Below, piece after piece: positions 46,488 through 57,318 of a stretch of DNA of 64,000 bases; position 1 is the stretch's first letter, and each line of letters starts with the position of its first letter. This DNA is from Odobenus rosmarus divergens (Eukaryota; Chordata; Mammalia; Carnivora; Odobenidae): NCBI RefSeq assembly GCF_000321225.1, contig NW_004450477.1, positions 1,619,864 through 1,683,863 on the forward strand, read 5' to 3'. A program made the position numbers and the translations under genes. Below the pieces are notes generated by a model, which did not search any database, was not told the origin of the DNA, and saw only the letters and a program-made list of their open reading frames with translations.

Positions 46488-46683
46488 GGGGCGCCTGGGT
46501 GGCACAGTCGGTTAAGCATCGGCTCCTGATTTTGGCTCAGGTCATGAGATTGGGCCCCACGTAGGGCTCCGCACTGGGCATGGAGCCTGCTTGAGATTCT
46601 CTCTCTCTGTCCCTCTGCCCCTCCCCCTGCTCGTGCTCTCTCTCTCAAAATTAATTAATTAATTAATTTAATTTAAAATAAAA
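46488..46683 (+). mobile_element. Can-SINE, older subtype
   Basis: GGGCGCCTGGGTGGCACAGT head, GGCTCCTGATTTTGGCTCAG body and a tail that became (ATTA)n at 46650-46672. Flanks AAAAGAAAACATAAA (46473-46487) and AAACAAAACATAAA (46684-46697) are the likely duplication. Confidence 0.94.
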
Positions 46684-46697
46684 AAACAAAACATAAA

Positions 46698-47559
46698 AAT
46701 TAACATTTTAAAGAGCAAGATAAAGTTGAAATATTTTATATTCCATTTATTAATGATAGGTAAATATTTTGTTCTCACTAAAATGTTATTTAGTGAGAGT
46801 AATGTGGTTGAATATGCTTCATAATTTTTGGAAAGTTTTATTGCCCTATAATAAAGCAACTTGAAACCTGGTCCCAAGTGCAGTTGATTTCAATGTTTGG
46901 TTTGATGGCCAACAGCACTGCAGATGCACCTCACGGAAAACCACAAACCCAGGAAATAGATCATTGGATGAGCTTATGAAATTATGATACTCATTTTTCA
47001 AAATCATCTACAATTTTTGCAAGGGCTTTTGTGAAAATTCACTAATGCTTGTATCCCTCATGTTATCTTTAATCTTTTTAAGTCATTTATCCATTTTTTG
47101 AGTCTTAGATTAGTCAAACTAGATAATATACATAAATCCACTTAAGCAAGCGCACAGGAAATGCTAATAAATTGCAGTTTGCTTTAAGAATGCGTAAGGC
47201 GGTTAGGGACACCCATCTCAGTGTGGTGGATGCCAACTCTTCCCTCACAATTCCTTGCACCTGGTAAGTCCCTCTGTCTGTCTGACATGTGGACCAAGCA
47301 AGAGCACCAAACAGCTACTAAGTCCTTTCTCATATTTCAGACAGATACCCAAGTTTTCACCCTTTCTTCCTACACCCCAGCATATCATTTCACACACCCC
47401 CCAGAGTGTTCTTACCCCACCTGGAGACCACTGGCCAATGTCGTACATCCAAACATCTCAGCTGGACACATCAGGCCTTTCTTGTCTATCCCACCGACCT
47501 CTCCATTCCACACAGCCTATCCTTCAGCCACATTAAACTTCTCATCATTTGCGAATCTC
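46698..47559. other. Non-coding sequence, possibly continuing into L2
   Basis: AT-rich unique sequence to about 47.2 kb, then C-rich sequence that may be more L2 but is too diverged to call. Overlapping 93-113 codon frames here are L2-like shadows. Confidence 0.4.
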
Positions 47560-47885
47560 TGATCATATTTGCTTTCCCATTCCTTCTCTGGAATATCTGC
47601 CCACATACTCTGCCTCCCCGCAAACCACACTCACCTGGTACACTCTTCTCCATCCTTCAAGACCCAACACAAACGGGAGCCCTTCTCTGACTTTCTTCCT
47701 GACTGTCCAGTTGTTCTCTTAGCATTTTATTCATTTTAATAGACCTCAAGCCACACTACGCACTCATCCATCCTTCCCTATACTCGAAGTCCCTTAAGAC
47801 CAAAGACCGTTTAGGTAAACACAGCACGAACAGAGTGACTGCCCAGCAGAAGGCCTCACAAAACTGTTTGTTGAATATTACAACT
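47560..47885 (+). mobile_element. L2 LINE, 3' end
   Basis: TTCTCCATCCTTCAAGACCC, CCTTCTCTGACTTTCTTCCT and AAAACTGTTTGTTGAATATT are L2 3' end hallmarks. Confidence 0.6.
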
Positions 47886-49729
47886 TAGAAAGGTTGAAGT
47901 AATTTTAAAATTAGAAAAGCCAGAGATGAGCAAATCTCTGCTAAAGAATCAAAGACCATTAGAAAGAAGATTCTAAGGAAACGCAAGGAATCAATTTCCT
48001 GTTATTCTCACACTGGTTGACCAGTGTGGACAGGATATTGGGAAATGGCAAAGAAAATACAATTGACAAGGTAATGTTTAATAAACCAGGAATTTAGCAA
48101 AAATCGGCAGCATTTTGTCCCAGGGGGTCCCAAGGTGAGTTGGTGGTGATCCCATTGGTCTGCATGATCATGGGGGTGATCCCCATGGAGATGCAACAGA
48201 GAACTTTAACAGATTTCATCTCTTAGGCTCTGAGACCAAGCAGGTAAGTTTGAAGATAACCCCACCCTTTAAGAGATAGTTACTAATCAACAAATTAATT
48301 ATATCTGCTGCTTTCAAAATGTCCTGTGTTAAAAAAAAAAAAAAAAAAACTTGGAAAGAGTTGATTCTTCTACAAGTGGTCTGCATCTGTACTGAACAGC
48401 ACATATAAATATTCATGTCCAACTTATTTCATTGTACATGAGGGGTTTTTTCAATGTCATATAAATCATAAACACCTCTATCACACAGTGGCTTTGTACG
48501 AGTCAAGGTAACATTTTGCTCCTTCTGATGTGCATTAAAATAGCCTGTGATGTATACACCAGTATATATTATATAATGAGCACATTTTTGCCTCTGGTAT
48601 TTTATATTATGTTATGGAGACACAGTTTTTGCTAGTGGACATAACTAGAAATTGGGACTTGGGTGAGTCATTTAAGCTCTCTCCTGAACTTCATCTATAG
48701 AATGATACTTTTTGGCTAACTCACGAATATTTACTCATAGGAGTTCATAGGCTGCTTTGAAGGTGGCGTTGTTTCTTATTTTAACATTTACTCTGGAACT
48801 AGACCCTAGAGTCATCACCAGGCAGTGATCCCTGTGAAGCCGTCATCTTGGGCCACCTTCACTACCCCTCCTGATAAATGCAATCATAGCTTGGTAATGA
48901 AAGCTTCCATCTCAGTCTTCCATGGTCTCGCAGAGACATTTATAAGTGGCTCCCTGTAGCATATCTCTCGAGGTGATGATTTATACTTCAAGAGGCACTG
49001 CAGCTCAGCAAGAACTCGGAGCTAAAACTAAATCAGATAAGATGAAAAAGATTTGCGCAGTTTAAAATATTAACTGATAGACTCTGTCCCTTTCTCATCC
49101 CTCGTTTTCAATATTTGTGGAAACATGTGATAGAAGCTCTCAGAATCTTAGCTTTAGGAAACGTTGATGTTATGTAAGAATATTTGGGAACAGTTTTATG
49201 AGAGGCAGGTGTTTTAAAAGGGGTGCCACTGACAGAGGTGGGCAAACAACATAGAATTGTTGAGATCCAAAGCACTATTCAGTGCCCAGCTACACGTTAA
49301 AATAATCTATAGCTGTAGAGCATTTTGGAGCTTATAGCATTCGTTTATCAATGCTTTATTTCTTATAGGCATATGAAGTGTGGGGAGATGAAGGAAGCAA
49401 GTTTAGCTGACAGAATCTCTGCTCTTTAGAGAAAGAAGCTCCAAAGATTATTGAAAACCATGATTTTATTCTTCTCACACTGATATGAGTGATTTTTTTC
49501 CTATGGATTTTTTTTTTATGGACTGATTTTTACTCACAAGGCTACATTTCAATATTACTTTGAAGATATCAAAGGCATAATTCAGGCAATCATAAGAGAA
49601 ACATGGGACAATTTGATCCTGCTGAAATAGTCCATTCTTCATACACATATACTCAATCCTCAAGTAGAGGGTGACCATCAATGTCAGCAAAATTAGCAAA
49701 TTTGCCTGTGTTGATGTAACCTTACTTAC
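47886..49729. other. Non-coding sequence with a 20-base A run
   Basis: Mostly unique. A run of 20 A at 48331-48350 has no element attached that I can see. About 48640-48770 may be a MIR trace. No gene is seen. Confidence 0.4.
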
Positions 49730-50099
49730 TTCATGGTTGGTGTGTTGCCCAGGATATAATCAAGATGGAAGATATTTCCTGGCCCCTGGGTCACAGAAGA
49801 TTCTGAATGATCAATGCCTGGAGTAGACTGACCTCAGCTAAATCAGAAGGTGACCCTGACAGGCAGAGACACAGAATTTTTTACTTTTAAGTGTCTCCCT
49901 ACATAATTATATTATATAATAATAAAAACAACAATAATGCTTCTCCAAATACTCCACACACAACTGGACACCTTCCTCGAACTGGTAATCTGTGCTCATC
50001 CTCTACTATAACTACACAATTTGCAGTGTAATTTTATCCCCGAGCCCTCTATATTAAATGGGTCCCCATGGTAGACATACTCCTGCTCACCAAGATTTC

Positions 50100-50436
50100 T
50101 ACTTTTCCATCTGAGTATACACCCCCTTAAAACTGGGTAATGACCATGTGGCTTCCTTTGACCAGTGTTATGTGAGAAGTGACATCTCTTCTGGGTAAAA
50201 ACATTTAAAGTTTGGTGCACAGTTTTCCATACTCTCTTCCCCTGCCATGGTGTTGACGGAGAGGCCACAGGAACGAAGCAGGCTAGAATGATGAGTCATC
50301 CTGAGAGCTGCCTGGAGATTTTGCATGAGCAGGAAATTAACTTCTATGGTATTAAGCTATTGAGATTTTGGTGGTGTTTGTTACAGCAACATGATCCAGC
50401 CCACTCTGACTGATGCAGTTTCTCACCAGCTCAATT
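50100..50436 (+). mobile_element. Old interspersed repeat, family unresolved
   Basis: GGTAATGACCATGTGGCTTC, AGAAGTGACATCTCTTCTGG and TATTAAGCTATTGAGATTTT, ending CACTCTGACTGATGCAG, follow the order of a familiar mammalian LTR-like repeat. I cannot name the family with confidence. It might begin further left (about 49.73 kb). Confidence 0.5.
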
Positions 50437-51439
50437 TACATTGATCACCATTTATGCAGCAGCCCATAGCTGTTTATGTGGCTGTTATACCAGTAAGTTG
50501 TGTTTATACATGAATCAGCCTCAGTCACTGTCCAAGGCGAAGTCTCAGAGAAATAGCTGGGAGCAATGGGAAGGTACTGGGATGATTACGCCGTGTGTCC
50601 CACACCCTTGCCACGTCCTTGAATTAGTACTGAGGGCTTCCCAGTGCAAATTGCCATCTTGATTTATTACCAAGGAGGCATCAGTTTTATGAGAAGGAAG
50701 AATTTAATTTAGAACACACTGCAACTTCTAGGCGAGTGGGAAATTCAGTTGGAAGTGCCTAGTAAGTAATTGGTAATGCAGAAATGGGGCTTGGAAATAG
50801 GCGAAGAATGTGGGTATATATTCAGAAGTAATCTCTATACATTTGAAAGTTGAACACAAAACATGAATAAAATTTCCAAAAGAAATGGCAGAAAAGTGAG
50901 AAAAATAAAAAAGCAAAGAAACAACTCTTAGGAAGCACTCATATTTAGGGCTAGAGAGAGAAGAAGCAAGGAAGGGCAATATGAGAATGATGATGACAAT
51001 ACCCATTCATTTTGAGAGCTAAGAATACCACATCTTCATTAATAAATTCACTTAAATTTAAATTTCAAGGTTTTTAATGAGGATAAAAAATGTACTACTC
51101 CTTAACAATCCATTTACTCTCTCAGATATTAAAATAGATTACCCATGTGACAGGCAGCTGGACATTATCTGTAATAAAAAGCAAATGATTTTTTAATTCA
51201 ATGTCCCAGAACTAATTTATCAAGATTTAAAGTTTTGCAGAAGAAACATGTATGATTTGCTCTGCATTATAGTCTTTCATTTATTCAACAGAATTGTTCT
51301 ATACATCCGGCTGGTGCTTGGCACTATGGGGGTGCGGTCGTCCCTCTAGCACTGTCTGCCTCAACCCCCATTCCACAAACTCTTCCCCCTGAATGTTTGG
51401 CTTTGTGCTAGCTTTGGTCCTGCCAGGAAGACCCCAAGA
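50437..51439. other. Non-coding sequence, nothing recognised
   Basis: Unique sequence. A 92-codon minus-strand frame at 50728-51006 has no domain and is not called. Confidence 0.4.
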
Positions 51440-51660
51440 GTTCATTAGCTAACATTTTCTGAACACTAAGTATTTGTGCCAGAAATAAGGTGCTTTTTTC
51501 AGGTTCTCTCATTTAATCTTCAAGACAACCCTATGAGGTGGACATCAGTAGTATTTCCATGTTACAGCTTGGGGAGCTTAAATGTTGATAAACTTGCCTA
51601 AGGTCACAGAGCTATTAAGAGATGCTTCAGGACTCAAAATAGGCTGGCCAGTGCCAGAGT
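51440..51660 (-). mobile_element. MIR SINE, minus strand
   Basis: TCTCATTTAATCTTCAAGAC, ACCCTATGAGGTGGACATCA and CTTGCCTAAGGTCACAGAGC are the reverse complement of the MIR core and 3' end. Well preserved. Confidence 0.88.
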
Positions 51661-51672
51661 GGGTGCTCTAAG

Positions 51673-51840
51673 CTTTGCTACTTCAAAGTATGATCCTCAA
51701 GCCCCAGCATTAACCTTACCTGGGAGTTTGCCATAAATGCAGAAAATCAGTCCCAATTCCAGACCGACTCAATCAGAATTTGGTTTAAAAAAGGCCCCCA
51801 GGTGATCCCTGTGCCCATTAAAGTTTGGGAAGCACTCTGC
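51673..51840 (-). mobile_element. MER5A-type hAT-Charlie element
   Basis: Begins CTTTGCTACTTCAAAGTATG and ends CCATTAAAGTTTGGGAAGCA, the reversed MER5A ends, with CCCCAGGTGATCCCTGTG inside. Confidence 0.85.
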
Positions 51841-51930
51841 TAAGTCACTTCACTCTGCAGAGACTTTACTTTAAAGGATGCTCCCGGGGGATGGAGGTAA
51901 TCTTTCCCCTGAATTACAACTGCGGCGGGG

Positions 51931-51980
51931 NNNNNNNNNNNNNNNNNNNNNNNNNNNNNNNNNNNNNNNNNNNNNNNNNN
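51931..51980. other. Assembly gap of 50 N
   Basis: Exactly 50 N separate CTGCGGCGGGG on the left from a G-rich right flank (CGGGCCCGGGGGGGGAGCC). The round number suggests a placeholder, so the true missing length is unknown. The gap lies 0.5-0.9 kb upstream of the candidate promoter and may hide part of it. Confidence 0.99.
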
Positions 51981-52499
51981 GTTAGGAGCTGTCTCACGGG
52001 CCCGGGGGGGGAGCCGGCAGGGGGAGGAGGTAATGCTTGTGTTCTCCAAGGGCAAAAGGAAGGATTCAGACAACAGGTTCTTTCAGTTTCAAACACTGGA
52101 GATCAGCAAGGGTCAGGAACACTTCCAAAAGCAGCAGATACTGAGCTGGGTCTTGAAGCCAGAACATTTTCTCAAGTCATTTCATTAAAAATAGGTACTG
52201 TTCCAAATGGACCAGTGCCCACATCAATAAGCTGGACTTAGCTTCTCCAGCCTGGATTCCGTTTTCCGAATAGAATCCAAATATCAACAGCACCAAAAAG
52301 CAGATTTAAAACCTCAATAAAACTTGCTATGATTACATTATTAACCGTATTATTCGGTTTGGAATTGCCTGGTTTGATTAATAATGTTCATGACAAAATC
52401 AGTTTGCCCCTCATTATCAGTTGTTCCCTAGGTAGGAGTACAAACACTTGGTCTGAAAAGCGGAAGCACGCGGGTTGGTGAGCGGGCTCCCAGCTACAG

Positions 52500-54320
52500 G
52501 TACTTAATTCTGGCTGTGACGTCGCCTTTTCAAGACCCCTCTTCGGAGCGGCGCCGGCCTCCTCTCTCTTGGGTGGGGCCAACAGCCCAGCTCCTTTTGG
52601 CTGGCACTTTATTCCATGTCACCAACTCACTCTGGCTTCCAAGGGCCCTAACCCACGTGCCACCTTCCGACCACCCCGCCGACAGGTCACCTCGGACCAG
52701 CCCGGACGTGTCCTGGGCTGGGGTCTCCACCTGCCCTCCGCACCCTGGCGAAAGTGTGGTGCTGGCCCCGCTCTCCCGGGTGAACTGGCGGAGCCGCGGC
52801 TGTGGCAGACGGCGAGTCACGTGTGGCAGTGGGGGCGGAGCGCAGCCGGCCGGGTGGGTGGAGAAAACAAAGCCCCCAGCTGTCAGTAGAGGAAGGAGGC
52901 GACAGCGCCGGAGCAGGTGAGTCAAGTGCATTTAAAGCGGTACCGCCCTGGCGCACCCCGACACCTCCCGCCCTGGCGCAGTCCCTCCCAGGCGGAGCAC
53001 TGGCCGCGCCTCCTCCCGCAGCCGGGGGGCTGCAGTGTGCGGGTCGCGGAGACGCGGGACCCCGGGTCTCCGTGCCCGGCAAGAAGTTGTGCAGGGGTCG
53101 GCGCCGCGGCTACGGGGTCTGCACCCGCCGCGTTCCCGCGGGCCGCACCTCCCCTTCGTAGCCCCAGCGCTGCGCACTGGGGGAGAGAGGAGGGAGTCGG
53201 ACTGCCACGCTGGCAGAAGCAAAGTGGACTAGCTCTGGGGTGAGGGCCAGGGCTCTCCAGGACGGGGACACTTGGCGCTGGTGCAGAGGGGGCTTGGGGG
53301 TGCGCGCCCGACGCGCGCAGACCTGGAGGCGCGGGAGTTGGGGCGCTGGGACTGAGAACCGAGGGCTCTGGCAGCGGCCGCCCGCTTCGGGCAGACCAGG
53401 AAGTGCTGCGCGCTGGCGCTTGCGGGCAGGGGATCAAAGCCTGGACCCCCCGGGTGCTCGCCCTCCGGCGGAAACGAAGCCCACTGCTCCCCATTCCGAC
53501 TCCGGCTCCCGCTGGTGCTCCTGACTCCCGGGACCTGGGAGCCAGGTCTGGGGAAAAGAGAGCGGGTTGTGATTCTGAACCCAAGGGGCTCTTCTGCAGA
53601 GAGCTCCCTGGGCGCAGGGCGAGGGCTACTCAGTGGCTCCCCACTCTGCTTCCGTAAGAAATTCTTCAGTCCACCCTTAGAAGGGCTGCGCCAAAGCCCA
53701 GAAATCCCACAAAGGGCTGGACGGAGGGGTGAGCACAGAAAGACCTCCCCCCCCATATCTGGAGCGCTCCGTAATGCAGACTTTCAAATCCCGAAAGGGC
53801 GAGTGGATTTGGTCACCCCTTGAGTCACTCTGCGAGTCCCGTGCCAAGTGCCGCCCAGCGCAGAAGGCAGAGCTATCACCTCGGAGGAAGGGATGCTGTA
53901 GCCATTTGATCAGGAGGAGCCTTTGTCTTAACCCCCAGTCCCCTTCTGCTAGTCTTCGCCGGGTCAGTAGCGCGTGGAGTAATTAATATTCCGAACATTA
54001 GCCGTCCCTTCACCTCGGCACCAGCCAACACTGCTGTCCCCTCCCTACGGGTTTCTCCATCACTTGCTCACGTCCCCTCTTCCAAAATCGTGGAATGTGG
54101 TCCAGACCCGCTAAGCAAAAGGAGGGCACTAAACGAACTATAATGCAGTCACGTAAAATCAAGGGTTAAGTGTTCAAACGTGCACCCGCCCTCCCGCGAG
54201 GAGACGGAAGAACTTTCTTGATTAGCATAGTATCTACCCTGGGGCCGCGCTGCGAGGCGGCGGTTCGGTCCCAGCAGAGGTGAAGCGTGCAGTCGCGTCT
54301 TGACTGTGCTTTGACGCAGC
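52500..54320. promoter_or_regulatory. CpG island, candidate promoter
   Basis: CpG dinucleotides, rare elsewhere in the window, become dense from about 52540 to 53480 and thin out to about 54320. There is no TATA box at a plausible place, which is usual for CpG-island promoters. Candidate sites include a near-palindromic CRE (TGACGTCG at 52517-52524), an E-box CACGTG (52818-52823) and a GC box GGGGGCGGAG (52831-52840). No SINEC element lies within several kilobases on either side. Several long open frames cross the island on both strands (for example 220 codons on minus, 52922-53584); these are expected in GC-rich DNA, where stop codons are scarce, and show no domain. Confidence 0.8.
52800..52916 (+). 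other. Candidate non-coding first exon of an unidentified gene
   Basis: The sequence up to GCCGGAGCAG is followed by GTGAGT, a perfect U1-type donor at 52916/52917, inside the CpG island and just downstream of the E-box and GC box. The 5' end is not visible, so the start given here is only a guess near the promoter motifs. A frame beginning ATG at 52802 (GCAGACGGCGAG context) runs through the donor, but it looks like GC-rich chance sequence and a 5' UTR exon is more likely. A plus-strand gene with its coding exons to the right, beyond the window or far into it, would explain this. I do not recognise the gene. An alternative is a CpG-island lncRNA. Confidence 0.5.
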
Positions 54321-54679
54321 ACCTGCTTCTAATCTGAGAGGACTTGCAGCTTTGCCGATCAAGACTCTGTGGAATGAAACAGAACAGAGATCAAAAGGTA
54401 ACAGAGAGAATAGCAACGTTTGAGATGCTTCTCTTGAGCCCTAAATTTAGCTGTTTTTAGTAAGCTAAGAGGGGAGATGGTCCTTGTCTAGACAGTGTCC
54501 CTTCTAAAAATGTCCCCTTGCTTTGCTTCGCTAGCCTTCTTTGTGGCTGCCAAACTAAGTTATCAGGGGCCATGTGTCAGTAGATCTGCAAGACAGGTTG
54601 GGAGGCCACCAGGTAGTCATTAGTTAGGCTTAACTGGTAGGTTTCGCTTGCACGGGAAGAGTAGACGCTTCTCCAATAC

Positions 54680-54866
54680 GAACCTTCCCAAACTTTGCTG
54701 CCTATTAGAATTACCTGGGGAGCTTTGGAAAATCCTGATGTCCACATGTCATCCCAACTCACTTGAATCGGACTGTTTGGAGATGAGAGCCAAGCATCGG
54801 GTTTGTTATTTGTTTTATGGATCTGCAGGTAATTTTGTTGTGCAGCAAAGTTTGAGCACCGCTGAC
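54680..54866 (+). mobile_element. MER20-type hAT-Charlie element
   Basis: TAGAATTACCTGGGGAGCTT near one end and GCAGCAAAGTTTGAGCACCG at the other are inverted-like ends typical of MER20, with AAGCATCGGG in the middle. An A-rich tract (54868-54912) of A runs and GAAAA follows but is not part of the element. Confidence 0.75.
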
Positions 54867-54867
54867 G

Positions 54868-54912
54868 CAAAAAAAAAAAAAAAGAAAAAGAAAAAGAAAA
54901 AAGAAAAAAAAA
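54868..54912. repeat. A-rich simple repeat
   Basis: A15 followed by GAAAAA units. No retroelement is attached on its left except the DNA transposon, which does not carry a poly(A) tail, so the origin is unclear. Confidence 0.9.
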
Positions 54913-55092
54913 GTTCAGTGGCCAGCAGCTGCAAGAGATGCTAGACAAGATGCCAGTTTAACTACTTGGGCGGGTGGGGAAAAAGACACTGAAACTGGAG
55001 TGTTGCTGACGCCCTAGGGCGGGGGATTGTCATGCGGCAGCTTGGCTGGCGGTGACACCTGCCACATCATCTTTCACCCTCTCTTGCCTTAG

Positions 55093-55249
55093 GTCCGGTT
55101 CTTATTGGAGAGTTGGAGAGATCAAAGGTCTCTGTCATGCATGGTTTCTCCACGGTTGTTAAGGAGATGGGTAGCAACTTTCATTCCCATGATGACTCAC
55201 GTGCACAGGCAGTGGGGAAACCCAGCAGAAACTAACTGGGAGCAGCCTG
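55093..55249 (+). other. Candidate internal exon
   Basis: A strong acceptor (ATCATCTTTCACCCTCTCTT then GCCTTAG, ending 55092) and a good donor (CCTG|GTGAGTC at 55249/55250) bracket 157 bases. One frame is open across the whole piece (frame starting at the first base, VRFLLESWRDQRSLSC at the start), but the residues match no family I know, and the length is not a multiple of three. It lies 2.2 kb downstream of the candidate first exon on the same strand and could be a second 5' UTR exon or a lncRNA exon. Chance pairing of splice signals is quite possible. Confidence 0.28.
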
Positions 55250-56984
55250 GTGAGTCAGCAGGCTGCACTCCAAGGCGGAGCCCCGGGAATAGGAAGTAAT
55301 TACATCCAGTAGCTTATTGACGCGCACTTTTCCACTCCTTTGAAAGCATATTTGAATATCTGATCAGGATATGTTTGCTTGTAGAAGCCGATCCCTTTTC
55401 CAGCACCCTATTCTACCAGCTGCATTATAATGCTCTCTCCTGTTGGAAGGGGAAACACAAAGCGAGCTAGACATCGTGTAATTTCCTTGGTAGGAGGCAT
55501 ATTAAAAAGAAAAAAAAAACAGCTGGAGAGTGCTGCAGACTGGTTTGGGTTATTTCAATTATGTGAAGTAGAGAGGATGAATTTGTAGTACATAAATTTT
55601 GAATACAGAAAAGTCAAATACTGCTTGATTACACAGTCAGTAGTAGATTAAAGGATCCATTTAAATAGAAATGGTTATACCTAACATTTTGCAAGCAATT
55701 TTGTTTGCTACTAACCCATAATTTCTTGCTTTAAAAAACATTTCCTAAGGTATACATGACCCTAATAAGAGAACCTGTTTTAAAATGAATACAGATTATT
55801 AAACTTATTTTTCTTATTTTTATTACTATTAACTTCAATTTTTATACCTCTCCTCTCTTCAGTATTCTTTATATTACCACGACTCTCTCTACCATTGCCT
55901 GCATGCTTCCTTCCCCATTCGGTTTCTTTAAGAGGGAACAGGAGTGCCTGGCACACAGCAAGCCTTCAATATGGTCAGCTATAGAACTTTGTTTGAATCT
56001 CTCATAGCCCCTGTGTACCCTGCTTGGTCTTCTCTCCTAGGGGCCTTTGTGTCTGCAGCTCCCATAGCACAGAGCATAAGACCTTTCATGGTGTGGATGC
56101 TACTTGTTTATACTGAACATTATGAAAAGGTGGGGAGAACATTGGTAAGCAAAGCACCCTGTGTACATTCAGTTTTGTTATTTTCCAAGACAGACATTCT
56201 GAATATGGAGGAGCCAAAGGTCTGGTTCAGTTCTTAAGTGTTATAAAATGGTAGCTCATTGTTCATTTACAGTTTTACATATAACAGTTTGGCATTGTTT
56301 TTAGCATAAAATAATTCAGTTAAATCAATTTAACTAGTAATTATTATACATAACTACACTCTCATGGATCGAAGATTCACTTCACAAATTTGTTCTCTGC
56401 CAATTATTATGGGAAAAAAAACAAATATCTGCCTATATGGATGCCTAAAGGAATTCATGAAGCTAGGAGAGTTATTTCAGAGCACAGGACAAATAACACA
56501 TTAATAGTTAAACAGCTTTTATTGTCATTGGCCTTCATTAAAAATAGCACAAGTATATTTAAGTAGCCAGCATATTTAAAAATGAGAAGTTGGTTGTGGT
56601 CTTTGACAGATGCCACCAAAAATAAATGTTAATAAGAATTTCCAAAGGCCAAAATGATGTAAATGAACCCATTCTCAGTTCTGGGTAGCTTCGAAGAGGC
56701 ACTGGGGATGCACTTCTGAAATTCCCATCCCTTTTCTGGAAGGTGTAAGATATTGACGGCTGAAATGTAGTCTAGAAGACTGGGTCTAATCCAGATTAAT
56801 CAGAAACTGTTCATCAGAGGATGGTGTAAACCTAGTTTTGTAGTATTTATAAGTAGGCGAAGAGGAGTGAGGTAGAAAGAAGGCGTGTCATCTTGATTTT
56901 AGAAACTCTTTTAAGTTTTTGAGAACAGATGAGAATCATCCGGGTTTTTTTTTTTACCTTAAATTTATACAGCCCTTTGGTCTT
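55250..56984. other. Non-coding sequence with a MIR scrap
   Basis: About 55935-55985 (GAGTGCCTGGCACACAGCAA) resembles the terminal part of MIR. The rest, including a 97-codon frame at 55944-56237, is not recognised. It remains free of SINEC insertions up to 56985. Confidence 0.4.
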
Positions 56985-57189
56985 TTTTTTTTTTTAAGAT
57001 TTATTTATTTATTTGAGAGAGAGAGCATGAGTGGGAGGGGCAGAGGGAGAGAGAGAGAGAATCTGAGACTCTGTGCTGAGTGCAGACCTCGAGGTGGAGC
57101 TCCATCTCTATCTCACGACCCTGAGATCATGACCTGAGCTGAAACCAAGAGTTGGAATCTTAAATGACTACGCCACCAAGGAGACCCCC
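56985..57189 (-). mobile_element. Can-SINE at a tandem duplication
   Basis: Reversed tail with T13 AAGATTTATTTATTTATTTG, body and degraded head end CGCCACCAAGGAGACCCC. The 13-base target duplication GCCCTTTGGTCTT flanks it (56972-56984 and 57190-57202) and occurs a third time at 57263-57275 because the right junction has been duplicated. Confidence 0.96.
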
Positions 57190-57318
57190 GCCCTTTGGTC
57201 TTATTAACATATCAGGGCCCAAACAGAACTAGGTGGATAGAATTACCACCAAGGAGATCCCCGCCCTTTGGTCTTATTAACATATCAGGGCCCAAACAGA
57301 ACTAGGTGGATAGAATTA
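57173..57318. repeat. 73-bp tandem duplication
   Basis: Two copies, 57173-57245 and 57246-57318, differ at one base (GGAGACCCCCG against GGAGATCCCCG). Each contains the last 17 bases of the SINE head, the target-site duplication and about 43 bases of flank. The duplication therefore arose after the SINE inserted. Confidence 0.97.

Noticed and set aside
48331..48350. A20 run as the tail of a processed pseudogene
   Set aside because: The sequence upstream shows no coding similarity and no matching target duplication was found.
52922..53584. 220-codon minus-strand open frame in the CpG island, and several plus-strand frames of 85-135 codons over the same DNA
   Set aside because: Stop codons are rare in very GC-rich sequence, so overlapping long frames on both strands are expected. 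The translations are Pro/Arg/Ala/Gly-rich with no domain.
54375..54402. A short ATG-led frame (MKQNRDQK) followed by GTAACA that could be a first coding exon end
   Set aside because: The donor is weak, the ATG context is poor and nothing links it to the exon candidates.
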